Below are positions 32,248 through 39,514 of a DNA stretch of 64,000 nucleotides, piece by piece (the stretch's first letter is position 1; every line of letters begins with the position of its first letter). Where the stretch lies: positions 3,782,001-3,846,000 of the forward strand of contig NZ_CP195106.1 of NCBI RefSeq assembly GCF_051175385.1, given 5' to 3'. Below the pieces are notes generated by a model that did no database searches, was not told the DNA's origin, and saw only the letters and a program-made list of their open reading frames with translations. This DNA comes from Tundrisphaera lichenicola (GTDB lineage: Bacteria; Planctomycetota; Planctomycetia; Isosphaerales; Isosphaeraceae). The translations under genes and the position numbers were made by a program.

Positions 32248-32736
32248 ATGGCCAGGCGACGAAATTTTGCTCGACATGAAATCGACGACGACGAGATGCC
32301 CCAAACGGTAGCAAATTACCTTATCAAAATGCCAAAGGTTTTAATTGATGATTGTGTTCTGGTTGATTTCAGGCCAGGAATGAAAGTTGAAGTGAACTTT
32401 CGCGGCGAGGAGGATCACCGCGAGACTTTTCGATTCATGATCGATCGCTACGAGAAAGACCCGCGACACGCAAAATATGAGCTAATGACAAGAAGAAATG
32501 TAGTTTTGCTCAGGTTGGAATATCGAGCTTCGAGACACCAGAACCCTGATGGGGCCCTGGTGGATTGTCCGCACCTTCACACTTATCGTGAGGGATATTC
32601 CGATCGATGGGCAGAGCCTGTCTCAGATCGGTTCGGCGATCCACAGAAATTGCTAGCGTGCCTTCGCGGATTTTTGGGATACTGTAACCTGGTACAGTTC
32701 CCCAAGCTTCGAGAGGAAAGGGGGTTCTTCTCATGA
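32248..32736 (+). CDS. Upstream partner of DUF1828-type gene, 162 aa
   Basis: ATG 32248 has a strong GGAGGAGA 8 bases upstream; the longer frame from 32149 lacks one. The product (MARRRNFARHEIDDDEMPQTVANYLIKMPKVLIDDCVLVDFRPGMKVEVNFRGEEDHRETFRFMIDRYEKDPRHAKYELMTRRNVVLLRLEY) has a C-terminal His/Cys-rich stretch (DCPHLHTYREGYSDRW). It resembles a family (DUF6978-like, from memory and unsure) that I recall beside DUF1828 genes. It overlaps the next gene by 4 bases (ATGA), so the pair is translated together. Confidence 0.65.
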   Translation: MARRRNFARHEIDDDEMPQTVANYLIKMPKVLIDDCVLVDFRPGMKVEVNFRGEEDHRETFRFMIDRYEKDPRHAKYELMTRRNVVLLRLEYRASRHQNPDGALVDCPHLHTYREGYSDRWAEPVSDRFGDPQKLLACLRGFLGYCNLVQFPKLREERGFFS

Positions 32737-33518
32737 AAATCGACGTGAAGGATCTTCTGAAAACCTACTTGGAGTGGTTGGGTACGCAAGCGAGCCAGGA
32801 GCAATTGGACGGCGGGTGGAGTTCAATCACACTTCCGTATCTCGATCGTCACAATGATTATCTGCAGGTCTTTATTCGAGAGGAGTTCGAAGGAGTACGA
32901 ATCACGGATGATGGGCGGATCATTCGAGATTTGGCTAATATCGGCTGCGATCTGAAAGCCGTCGGTACCAAGCGCAGAAGGTTGGCATCAACGATTCTAA
33001 GAGGCATGGGACTAGACATCGACGCCATCGACACTGGCGAAATCACCACCAATGCTGTGAATGGAGATTTCGCGGGAAAATTGCACTCGGTTCTAATGTC
33101 GATGATGGCCATTGATGGGCTCGCTGTAGCCTCCCCTCCCAATATCGCTGCTATCTTCAAAGATGATGTCGTTGATTGGTTGAGAGCCCTTAACATCGAT
33201 TTCCAGGATGGAGCAACTTATCGCGGACATTCTGGGAATAATCACAAATTCGACTTTTTGGTGCGATCGAAAACCGAAGGCCCCTCCAAGATTCTACAGG
33301 TTCTTAGTAAGCCAGACCGGATGCACGTACAAAGCTTTACATACGAAGTCATCGATACCTTGCAAGCTGTACAAGGTGTTCCTCCTGACTTCTTCGCTCT
33401 ATACAGTGACAGTCAACCTCTGCCTCAGCATCTCAGGAATGCGCTCTACTCTCATAGGATCGAGCCAGTTCAATGGTCCGAGCGGGATGCCTTACGCCGA
33501 AGGATTGAGAGCAATTAA
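32733..33518 (+). CDS. DUF1828-type protein, second gene of a two-gene cassette
   Basis: ATG 32733 overlaps the partner stop. Residues 20-75 read GGWSSITLPYLDRHNDYLQVFIREEFEGVRITDDGRIIRDLANIG, the pattern of the DUF1828 domain ('TPF.DRH.D.....E..G..LTDDG.....L'). The remaining 185 residues are mixed alpha/beta, with HKFDFLVRSKTEGPSKILQVL. Genes of this type occur in accessory islands and prophages; their job is not known to me. AT-rich codon use matches the neighbouring HEPN gene. A two-gene defence or toxin-antitoxin-like cassette is a reasonable hypothesis only. Confidence 0.68.
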   Translation: MKIDVKDLLKTYLEWLGTQASQEQLDGGWSSITLPYLDRHNDYLQVFIREEFEGVRITDDGRIIRDLANIGCDLKAVGTKRRRLASTILRGMGLDIDAIDTGEITTNAVNGDFAGKLHSVLMSMMAIDGLAVASPPNIAAIFKDDVVDWLRALNIDFQDGATYRGHSGNNHKFDFLVRSKTEGPSKILQVLSKPDRMHVQSFTYEVIDTLQAVQGVPPDFFALYSDSQPLPQHLRNALYSHRIEPVQWSERDALRRRIESN

Positions 33519-33580
33519 TTCGTGCCCCTCTTGTTCGCCACCACCGCCTGCGATCGCCTCCGACCGAGGAGGGATCGCCG

Positions 33581-33796
33581 ATGACGCCTCATGAGGAATT
33601 GGCCCTGGCCGAGCACGTGAAGGTCGAGCTGATCCGGCTCCTGGAGCTGGTCGAGCAGGCCGAGAAGAACGGCGGCCGGCCGGGTATGATGCCGTCGGAG
33701 CCCGTGCTCCGCCACGCCCGGCTGGCCGATGAGCGGCTCGACGCGCTGATCCGGGCGCTGTCCGGCGGGCGGCCCGATGGGGCCGAGGCGGGCTGA
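33581..33796 (+). CDS. Small helical protein, 71 aa
   Basis: ATG 33581 lies after CGAGGAGGGATCGCCG, a good ribosome-binding site. The product (MTPHEELALAEHVKVELIRLLELVEQAEKNGG...) is helical and GC-rich in codon use, in contrast to the AT-rich genes just upstream. No family recognised. Probably phage backbone or host-derived cargo. Confidence 0.6.
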   Translation: MTPHEELALAEHVKVELIRLLELVEQAEKNGGRPGMMPSEPVLRHARLADERLDALIRALSGGRPDGAEAG

Positions 33797-33843
33797 GTGG
33801 TGTGACGGGTGCTCAAGATCGGAATTAGCACGGGAGTCGCGAG

Positions 33844-34056
33844 ATGCAAGGTAACGAGCAGGAAGGGAAGAAGGCCGAGCTGCTTTCCCGTATCGACCGG
33901 CTGAGGGAGCTGCTGAGCGAGGACGCCCCCGCGTCCGCCCTGACTGAGGCGTTCGATGAGGTCGGGCGTTCCCTGGACGGCTACACCCGGCCGGGCCGGG
34001 CCGACGGGGACATGCAGACTCCGGCGGGAGAGGGCGAGGCGCCGCCAGGGCTGTGA
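33844..34056 (+). CDS. Small acidic helical protein, 70 aa
   Basis: ATG 33844 opens MQGNEQEGKKAELLSRIDRLRELLSEDAPASALTEAFDEVGRSLDG. A leucine-heptad helix at the N-terminus may dimerise. Similar in size and style to the preceding gene (33581-33796). Function unknown. Confidence 0.58.
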   Translation: MQGNEQEGKKAELLSRIDRLRELLSEDAPASALTEAFDEVGRSLDGYTRPGRADGDMQTPAGEGEAPPGL

Positions 34057-34089
34057 CAGTCCGGCCGGCGAATCTCGCGATGACGATGA

Positions 34090-34300
34090 TGCGAAAACGC
34101 CACTTCGCTATTACCGCCCGGGAACGTCCCCGCATCTCTCCCGACGACCTGCCCGACGGGCTCGGCGTGCTTTCCGACCCCGGGTCCCGCACGGCCATCG
34201 GGATCGCCCCGCCCGCCAGCATCGCTGCATCCATTGGGCTTGCCTCTCGCGATGACATCTTGTTCAATGGCCGCAATCGGGCGATTGCTTATTTTGTCCG
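34090..34300 (+). pseudogene. Degenerate copy of the 35,176-35,469 gene
   Basis: RERPRISPDDLPDGLGVLSDPGSRTAIGI encoded here matches CDRPRIAPGDLPGAIGVVSDPDARMAIGIA of the gene at 35,176, also at DNA level. The CTATTAC that encodes the Tyr-Tyr upstream in the other copy lies here in a different frame, and similarity ends after GIA, so the copy is frameshifted and truncated. An open frame from GTG 34053 to 34355 runs through it but is probably not a functional gene. The two copies flank the lipoprotein gene. Confidence 0.6.
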
Positions 34301-34358
34301 ATCCATGGGCGGCCCTCCCCCCCGGGCCGCATCCTTCCTTCTCTCCGGGAGGTGAGTC

Positions 34359-34946
34359 TTGCCGCGTCGATATGCCGTGTTGCTGCTGGTCGGGCTGGTG
34401 GGATGCTCGGGGGGCAAGTCCACCGAAGAGCTGATCGCCGAGGATGTCAAGGCTCGCGGGCTGATCAAGCCCCCGCCCCAGGCCACCCCCGCCCCGGCGG
34501 CCTCCGAGTTCAAGCCTTACGACTCTCCCGACGGCCGCTTCCGGGTCAACTTCCCCGGGGAGCCGAGATTCGTGGACCACGGGCCCTCCAAGCCCGAACA
34601 CCGGACCGGGATGCAATCCTACATCGTGCTGCGCCAGCCGAGGCAATACTCGATCCTGCGGGCCGAGAACGAGGAGGCTCCCGAGCCGGCCGCCGAGCTC
34701 CAGCGGCTGAGCGATAACTACCTCCGGCGTTCGCTGGATGGGGAGATCACCAGCTCGGAGGACCTCTCCGTCGGGGGCAGGCCCGCCCGGGAGATCGTCG
34801 TGGCCGACATCGAGAAGACCAGGCGGGCCCGGTTCGTGGTCGACGGCAAGGACGTCTACCAGGTCACCGTCGACGTGCCCGAGGGGGAGGCCGGCGACGA
34901 GACCGACAAGGCTTTCGTCGCGTCGTTCGAGCTGCTGAAGAAGTGA
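34359..34946 (+). CDS. Lipoprotein of unknown function, 195 aa
   Basis: TTG 34359 lies 6 bases after GGGAGGTGAG. The product starts MPRRYAVLLLVGLVGCSGG with a clear lipobox (LVGC), so it would be lipid-anchored after residue 15. The body (EFKPYDSPDGRFRVNFPGEPRFVDHG...RPAREIVVADIEKTRRARFVVDGKDVYQVTVDVPEG) looks like a host family of 'F..P..GRF.V.FPG.P' planctomycete lipoproteins. It is probably host-derived cargo altering the cell envelope of the lysogen, possibly for superinfection exclusion (inference). Confidence 0.72.
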   Translation: MPRRYAVLLLVGLVGCSGGKSTEELIAEDVKARGLIKPPPQATPAPAASEFKPYDSPDGRFRVNFPGEPRFVDHGPSKPEHRTGMQSYIVLRQPRQYSILRAENEEAPEPAAELQRLSDNYLRRSLDGEITSSEDLSVGGRPAREIVVADIEKTRRARFVVDGKDVYQVTVDVPEGEAGDETDKAFVASFELLKK

Positions 34947-35175
34947 CCTCCCGGGCCGGGCGGCCCCGACCGGAGTCGCCCGGCCGTGCCGGCCCCGCAC
35001 CCCGTTGCCCCTCGCGCGGTGATGCCGGCCGGCGCGTCGAGGGCCTTCGATCCGGGAGAGGCGACCGCAAGGGCTCGCGACCGGGCGAGCGGGTCGGCCG
35101 TGCCGGCCGGGCATGAGGAATGGGCCCGGCGGCGTCGAGGATGGCCCGCCGGGGTGAGCCCCCCGGAGCTACCGA

Positions 35176-35469
35176 TTGGCGTGCTATTACTCCACCACCT
35201 CCTGCGATCGCCCCCGCATCGCCCCCGGCGACCTGCCCGGCGCGATCGGCGTGGTCTCCGACCCCGACGCCCGGATGGCCATCGGGATCGCCTACGAGGC
35301 CGGGCACGTCGGCGGCTGGCGGCACGACTTCGACCGGTGGCCGATCGCGTCGGAGTACCTCGGCAAGCCCGAGGCCGCCTGGCGGCTGGTGATCGGCAAG
35401 GAGGAGCTGGAGGGGCGGTTCGTGCTGCGATCGGGGGAGTTCGTCGAGCTGGCCGAGGACGCGATCTGA
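35176..35469 (+). CDS. Hypothetical protein, 97 aa
   Basis: TTG 35176, with CCGGAG upstream, opens MACYYSTTSCDRPRIAPGDLPGAIGVVSDPDARMAIGIAYEAGHVGGWRHDFDRWP. It is soluble with no signal. A decayed copy of its first half lies at about 34,090-34,300. Family unknown. The 229 bases between this gene and the lipoprotein hold no clear gene. Confidence 0.6.
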   Translation: MACYYSTTSCDRPRIAPGDLPGAIGVVSDPDARMAIGIAYEAGHVGGWRHDFDRWPIASEYLGKPEAAWRLVIGKEELEGRFVLRSGEFVELAEDAI

Positions 35470-35487
35470 CACTCCGGGACGCCCCCC

Positions 35488-35751
35488 ATGCCCCTCCCCC
35501 GACTCACGACCCGCCGGCTGATGGCGATCGTCGCGGCCCTGGCCCTCGCCCTGGGCGCGGTCGCCTGGCTGGATCGGAGGTCCCGGCGCTTCGCCGAGCT
35601 GGACCGGTACCACCTGGAACGCTGGCTCGTCCACATGAACGACGCGAGCCAGGCCGGGCAGCTCCTGGCGGAATACCACTCCCGCCAGGCCCGGCGGCAT
35701 CGCCGGGTCGCCGAGAGTCCCTGGCTGCCCCTGGAATCCGAACGGCCCTGA
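35488..35751 (+). CDS. Planctomycete-type single-pass membrane protein, 87 aa
   Basis: ATG 35488 opens MPLPRLTTRRLMAIVAALALALGAVAWLDRRSRRFAELDRYH. 'TTRRLM..VA..AL.LG' followed by a basic stop-transfer and an Arg/His-rich helix (AEYHSRQARRHRRVAE) is a widespread planctomycete host family. It lies 18 bases after the previous gene. Presence in a prophage indicates acquisition from the host. Confidence 0.7.
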   Translation: MPLPRLTTRRLMAIVAALALALGAVAWLDRRSRRFAELDRYHLERWLVHMNDASQAGQLLAEYHSRQARRHRRVAESPWLPLESERP

Positions 35752-36163
35752 CCGGGTCCGCCGATCCGCCCGGGGATGTCGGCCACCTGCATTGCTACTT
35801 CGAAGAGGATCGGCCCGTCGTCCGGAGTTCGGGCCTCGCCCCGCCTCGGGCGATGACGGCGACCGGGTCTCCTGCCCCCACCAGGTAGATGCCGATCTCT
35901 CGGGGACGGGAGGGATTCCCCGAAGGGTTCAGCCTCTGCTCGACGGGGGCGGGCGCATACTGCGGCATGCGGTTGCGGCGCATCGGGTCATACTCCACTG
36001 ATCTCGATCTTCGAGAGGTACCACGCGGCGTCGCGTGGCTCGGCGTTTGGTCCGCCTTGCATTCATCATATGACGCAGAACCCGATCTTGCCAACTTTTG
36101 AACTTAAATAAACCGCAGCTCCTCCGCCTCGCGGAATCGCCGGGGGCGGCTGGCGTCCCGGCC
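35752..36163. other. Gene-free junction between cargo and late operon end
   Basis: In these 412 bases the rightward cargo genes and the leftward late operon converge. Short open frames exist on both strands (for example 35795-36094 and 35889-36101), but they have poor composition and no ribosome-binding sites. A transcription terminator is expected here, but I see no strong hairpin with a T tract. Confidence 0.4.
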
Positions 36164-37477
36164 TCACGCCCCCCGGGGGCACGCGATGCATTCCCGGAGC
36201 GTGACTCGGCCCGGGATGGCCCCCCTTCCCGCCCGGCACTCGGAGAGTTCCCGGCCTGCGCATCCGCAATCGTCCTGCATCGAGAGGGGCAAGACCCCGC
36301 CCCGGTCCGGGCAGGCGGCGACCCGGGCCAGCTTCGCGGCCGGGTTGCTCCCGACATCCCGGATCAGCTCGCCCCACTCGCGGCCGAATCGGGCGGGGTC
36401 GAGATGGATCCTGGCCCATTCCTTCGACCCCGGCATCGGGCCGGACTCGAACGCGAGCATCACGGCCTCGGCGATTTCCCGGCCGGAGGCCTCCGGAGGG
36501 ATGACCCTCGCCAGTCCCGGGTGCATCGCGGCCAGCCCCACCGGCCTGGCGACGACGGGCAGGCCCGCCGCGAGGGCCTCGCCGATCGAATAGCCGAACG
36601 TCTCGAATCGGGAGGGGACGATCAGCACGTCCAGTGCCCCCATCACCGACCCGGCGTCGAGGTCGACCGGGACGACGCGGAGCCGGTCCACCCCCGCCAG
36701 TGAAGGGGCCAGGGGCCCCTCGCCGATCGCCACGCCGTGCCATCCCTCGGGCAGGTGCGGCATCATCCGGGCCATCGCGTCGGGGGCCTTCTCGCGGGCG
36801 AACCGCCCGAGGAAGCCCACCAGACGGGCGTCCTCGGGGACACCCCAGGACTCCCTCATCTCGCGTCGGCCCCTCGTCGGCCGGATCCGGTCGGGGTCGA
36901 TCGCATTCCCGATGACCCGGGCCCGCTCGCGGGCGAAGTCGGGCAGCCCTTCCAGGGCGATCGGGGAGACCCCGACGAACTGATCGACCTGCGCGAGCAT
37001 CGCGGCCGTCGAGGGCCTCCAGCCCGGGCTCGCGGGCAGGTGGAGGATCTGGATGACCCTGGGCCGGGGCGAGACCCCTCCGAGGAATCCTCCCACGTCG
37101 AACACCGCCCACGAGATCAGCAGGTCCACCGCCCCGGCGAGCGTCAGGGCGGCGTCCCGGCCGTACCCGATCGGCATCCGCTCGCCGAGGGCCCGGGCCA
37201 TTTCGGGCGAGCGGGGGCCGGCGTCGTCCATCACGACCAGCCCGGCCCAATGGACCTCCCGGGCCGGGACGTGGCGGGCGAGTTCCAGCATGTGGACTTC
37301 CGCCCCCCCCGCCCCGATCCCCGGCGCGAGCAACCCGACGCGGGTCCGCCCCCCGCCCGGGTCGTCCCGAGGGCGGAATCCCCCGGCGAGGTTGGCCATG
37401 ATCGCGGCCTGTTCCCGGTGCGGCGTCCGGGACCATGCCAGGAGCCTCTCGCGAAATGCGGCCATGCCATCGGTCAT
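36164..37477 (-). CDS. GT4-type glycosyltransferase with Cys-rich tail
   Basis: This 437-aa protein has a GT-B fold signature: N-terminal GLLAPGIGAGGAEVHMLELARHV, central VGFLGRFAREKAPDAMARMM and the nucleotide-sugar motif VPSRFETFGYSIGEALAAGLPVVARPVG (E-x7-E). The last 50 residues carry six Cys (CPDRGG...DDCGCAGRELSEC...ECIACPRGA), perhaps a metal site. It is the last gene of the late operon, after tail genes. Phage glycosyltransferases modify host surface glycans (serotype conversion), phage DNA or virion proteins; late expression favours virion or host-envelope modification (inference). Confidence 0.82.
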   Translation of the reverse strand: MTDGMAAFRERLLAWSRTPHREQAAIMANLAGGFRPRDDPGGGRTRVGLLAPGIGAGGAEVHMLELARHVPAREVHWAGLVVMDDAGPRSPEMARALGERMPIGYGRDAALTLAGAVDLLISWAVFDVGGFLGGVSPRPRVIQILHLPASPGWRPSTAAMLAQVDQFVGVSPIALEGLPDFARERARVIGNAIDPDRIRPTRGRREMRESWGVPEDARLVGFLGRFAREKAPDAMARMMPHLPEGWHGVAIGEGPLAPSLAGVDRLRVVPVDLDAGSVMGALDVLIVPSRFETFGYSIGEALAAGLPVVARPVGLAAMHPGLARVIPPEASGREIAEAVMLAFESGPMPGSKEWARIHLDPARFGREWGELIRDVGSNPAAKLARVAACPDRGGVLPLSMQDDCGCAGRELSECRAGRGAIPGRVTLRECIACPRGA

Positions 37478-37481
37478 CGGT

Positions 37482-37814
37482 TCAGTTCCCCGCGATCAGG
37501 TCCCAGATCGACGCGAGCCGGTCGGCGATGGCCTGGGAGGTCGAGGTCTCGGTGATCGACAGGTCGGCGAGCACGGCCTGGGCCATCCTCACTTGCGCCC
37601 CGATGTCGGAGGATTGGGCGAGCCACACGCTCGCCTTGCTGACCCGGTTGGCGTTCCCCGTCGTGGTCGGGTCCTCGGCCAGGACGGCGAAGGCGACCAT
37701 GATGGCGATGTGCGTTACCCGCTGGTAGAAGGCGGGCAGGTACGTGAGGGCGGCGGCGGTGGCCTCGGCCCCGTTGCCGATCGTGATGAGTCCGGACGTG
37801 ACGGCGGCGGGCAT
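37482..37814 (-). CDS. Late phage protein, probably structural, 110 aa
   Basis: ATG 37814 opens MPAAVTSGLITIGNGAEATAAALTYLPAFYQRVTHIAIMVAFAVLAED. It is Ala/Ser/Thr-rich without charged clusters, in the style of virion proteins. Four bases separate it from the glycosyltransferase. No family recognised. Confidence 0.62.
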   Translation of the reverse strand: MPAAVTSGLITIGNGAEATAAALTYLPAFYQRVTHIAIMVAFAVLAEDPTTTGNANRVSKASVWLAQSSDIGAQVRMAQAVLADLSITETSTSQAIADRLASIWDLIAGN

Positions 37815-37840
37815 GATGTTTCCTTTCGTTTGGAGAGCTG

Positions 37841-38587
37841 TCAGCTCGTGATATCGACGTTGCAAGACAGGTCGGAGCCGGGGAATGGCTGGCCGTTCGT
37901 GATTTCGAACGGCGAGCAGGTGTTCCCGGGGAGGCCCATAATCCAGGTGTAGAGCACCCCGTCCCGGTAGGGGCTGCCGAAGGGGGAAGTCTCGTAAACC
38001 CTCGTGATGCTGATCTGGTTGTACTGGCAGGTCAGGAAGTAGCGGAACATCGCCCCGCCGGAGACCGGATCGGGGAACGACTCGACCGAGAGGAACGAGT
38101 TCGTCCCCAGGTTCAGGGCGGCGTACCCGGCCGGCGTCGGCCCGTACTGGATCGTGCAGGACTGGAACATCCGGTAGTTGCACGCCTCGTCGAAGGAGGT
38201 CATCGTGAGCGTGGCCGGGATGGTCGTGCAGCTGCAATTGGGGATGGTCCCGAAATCGGAGTACCCGCGAGTCACGCCCGACAGCTCGGCCACCCATCGG
38301 TACGGGACGTGGCGGACAACCAGGTTGTCCCCGACCTGGGGGACCCCCGGGCCGAGGAGATAGACCGGGATCGAGGCGGGCGAGGCGACCGAGATGGTCG
38401 CCGAGGCCCCCGCCGCCTCGTCGCCGATCACGTCCATCGGCCGGACCAGGATGAACTTGCCGACCTCGGGGCTGACGCTGATATTCTGGCCGACGAACGC
38501 GGGGGAGCCGCCCGGGGCCGACGAGGGGGTCGTCGGCTTCGAGGCCTCGCGTCGGAGCCGGAGCCGCCAGAGGTCGTCGAGGTTCAC
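37841..38587 (-). CDS. Late phage protein, probable tail-tip component, 248 aa
   Basis: ATG 38587 overlaps the previous stop by 4 bases. The body is beta-rich with several Cys (NCSCTTIPATLTMTSFDEACNYRMFQSCTIQYGP, LTCQYNQISITRV). Position after the tail-hub gene suggests a tail tip or fibre protein. No domain identified. Confidence 0.62.
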   Translation of the reverse strand: MNLDDLWRLRLRREASKPTTPSSAPGGSPAFVGQNISVSPEVGKFILVRPMDVIGDEAAGASATISVASPASIPVYLLGPGVPQVGDNLVVRHVPYRWVAELSGVTRGYSDFGTIPNCSCTTIPATLTMTSFDEACNYRMFQSCTIQYGPTPAGYAALNLGTNSFLSVESFPDPVSGGAMFRYFLTCQYNQISITRVYETSPFGSPYRDGVLYTWIMGLPGNTCSPFEITNGQPFPGSDLSCNVDITS

Positions 38588-39195
38588 GGCGTGGGGGTCT
38601 CCGGTGCCGGAGGAGGCCCGGAGATCAAGGTGGGCGGGCCGGTCGTTTCTTCCCTGGGCTGTGCGTGCTTGGCGGCCAGGGATCGGAACAAGGCCCGCTT
38701 CCGGGCGGCGGCGGCCGACTCGATGTACTTGCCGGCGGGGATCGCCCGCCCGGTCGCCACGAGTTGCTCCAGGACGTGGGCCCGCAGGGGGGTCGGGACG
38801 CTCGACGGGTCGATCCCGTTGGCGATCAGGGCCGAGGCCGCCCAGGTCGTGTAGGTCCGGCGGGACTGCTCGGGGCCGAAGAGGGCCTCCATCACGGCCG
38901 GGACCAGGACTTCGGCCTCGGCGCCCGCCAGGAGCCCGACCAGCTCGGAGGGGGCCAGCTCGTAATTGGCGAGCAGGAGCGAGAAGGCCGCCTCGTTGAC
39001 GTCGCCCATCTCGACCTGCTCGGTGAGCCGGGCCGAGTCGTCGATCCGGTCGCGGATCGCGTCGAGGTGGTTCAGCAGGCCCCCGTCGGCCAGGAGCCAG
39101 GCCCGGCCGTCGGAGAGCGTGACGGGGGTGCCGTCGCAGCCCTCGCGGGCGCAGTCCTCGGGCTTCGGCCGGTCGTCTTGCGGTTTAGCCGTCAT
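38584..39195 (-). CDS. Late phage protein of unknown function, 203 aa
   Basis: ATG 39195 opens MTAKPQDDRPKPEDCAREGCDGTPVTLSDGRAWLLADGG. The middle is helical (RLTEQVEMGDVNEAAFSLLLANYELAPSELVGLLAG), followed by a Pro-rich end. It overlaps the upstream gene by 11 bases. Function unknown. Confidence 0.65.
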   Translation of the reverse strand: MTAKPQDDRPKPEDCAREGCDGTPVTLSDGRAWLLADGGLLNHLDAIRDRIDDSARLTEQVEMGDVNEAAFSLLLANYELAPSELVGLLAGAEAEVLVPAVMEALFGPEQSRRTYTTWAASALIANGIDPSSVPTPLRAHVLEQLVATGRAIPAGKYIESAAAARKRALFRSLAAKHAQPREETTGPPTLISGPPPAPETPTP

Positions 39196-39514
39196 AGCGG
39201 AATACCCACCTGTAGCTGACGAAGGTGCAGAGCACGTCGGTCCCGATCGGCGGGACGGCCGATCCCAGGTTGATCGCGAAGAAGTGGAAGCCGGCGTCGT
39301 CCAGGACGCCGGGGGAGCCCTCGGACTCGTCGCCGGTGAGGTCCTGGGCCTGGAGCTTGAAGACGGCCCCGGGGTCGGTCCCGACCGGGGAGAGGACCTG
39401 GCCGACGAGGCAAGGGGCCCCGCCGCCGGCATCGCCCCGCGGGGAGGAGGCCTCGCGCTCGGCGCGGGCCTGGCGTTCCCGGAGCCGCCGGGCGTCGTCG
39501 TATTCAGAGTCCAT
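39185..39514 (-). CDS. Late phage protein, 109 aa
   Basis: ATG 39514 overlaps the tail-hub stop. The N-terminus is a charged helix (MDSEYDDARRLRERQARAEREAS); the rest is a small beta domain (PCLVGQVLSPVGTDPGAVFKLQAQDLTGDE...GTDVLCTFVSYRWVFRYDG). It resembles its neighbour at 37,841-38,587 in the ...VPYRW/VSYRWVF element, so both may share an OB- or Ig-like module. Function unknown. Confidence 0.62.
   Translation of the reverse strand: MDSEYDDARRLRERQARAEREASSPRGDAGGGAPCLVGQVLSPVGTDPGAVFKLQAQDLTGDESEGSPGVLDDAGFHFFAINLGSAVPPIGTDVLCTFVSYRWVFRYDG

Noticed and set aside
33515..34276. 253-codon open frame on the - strand
   Set aside because: Antisense to two small genes with good ribosome-binding sites; composition is noise-like.
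35795..36101. Small open frames on both strands in the cargo/late junction
   Set aside because: No ribosome-binding sites, odd composition, mutually overlapping; region annotated as gene-free.
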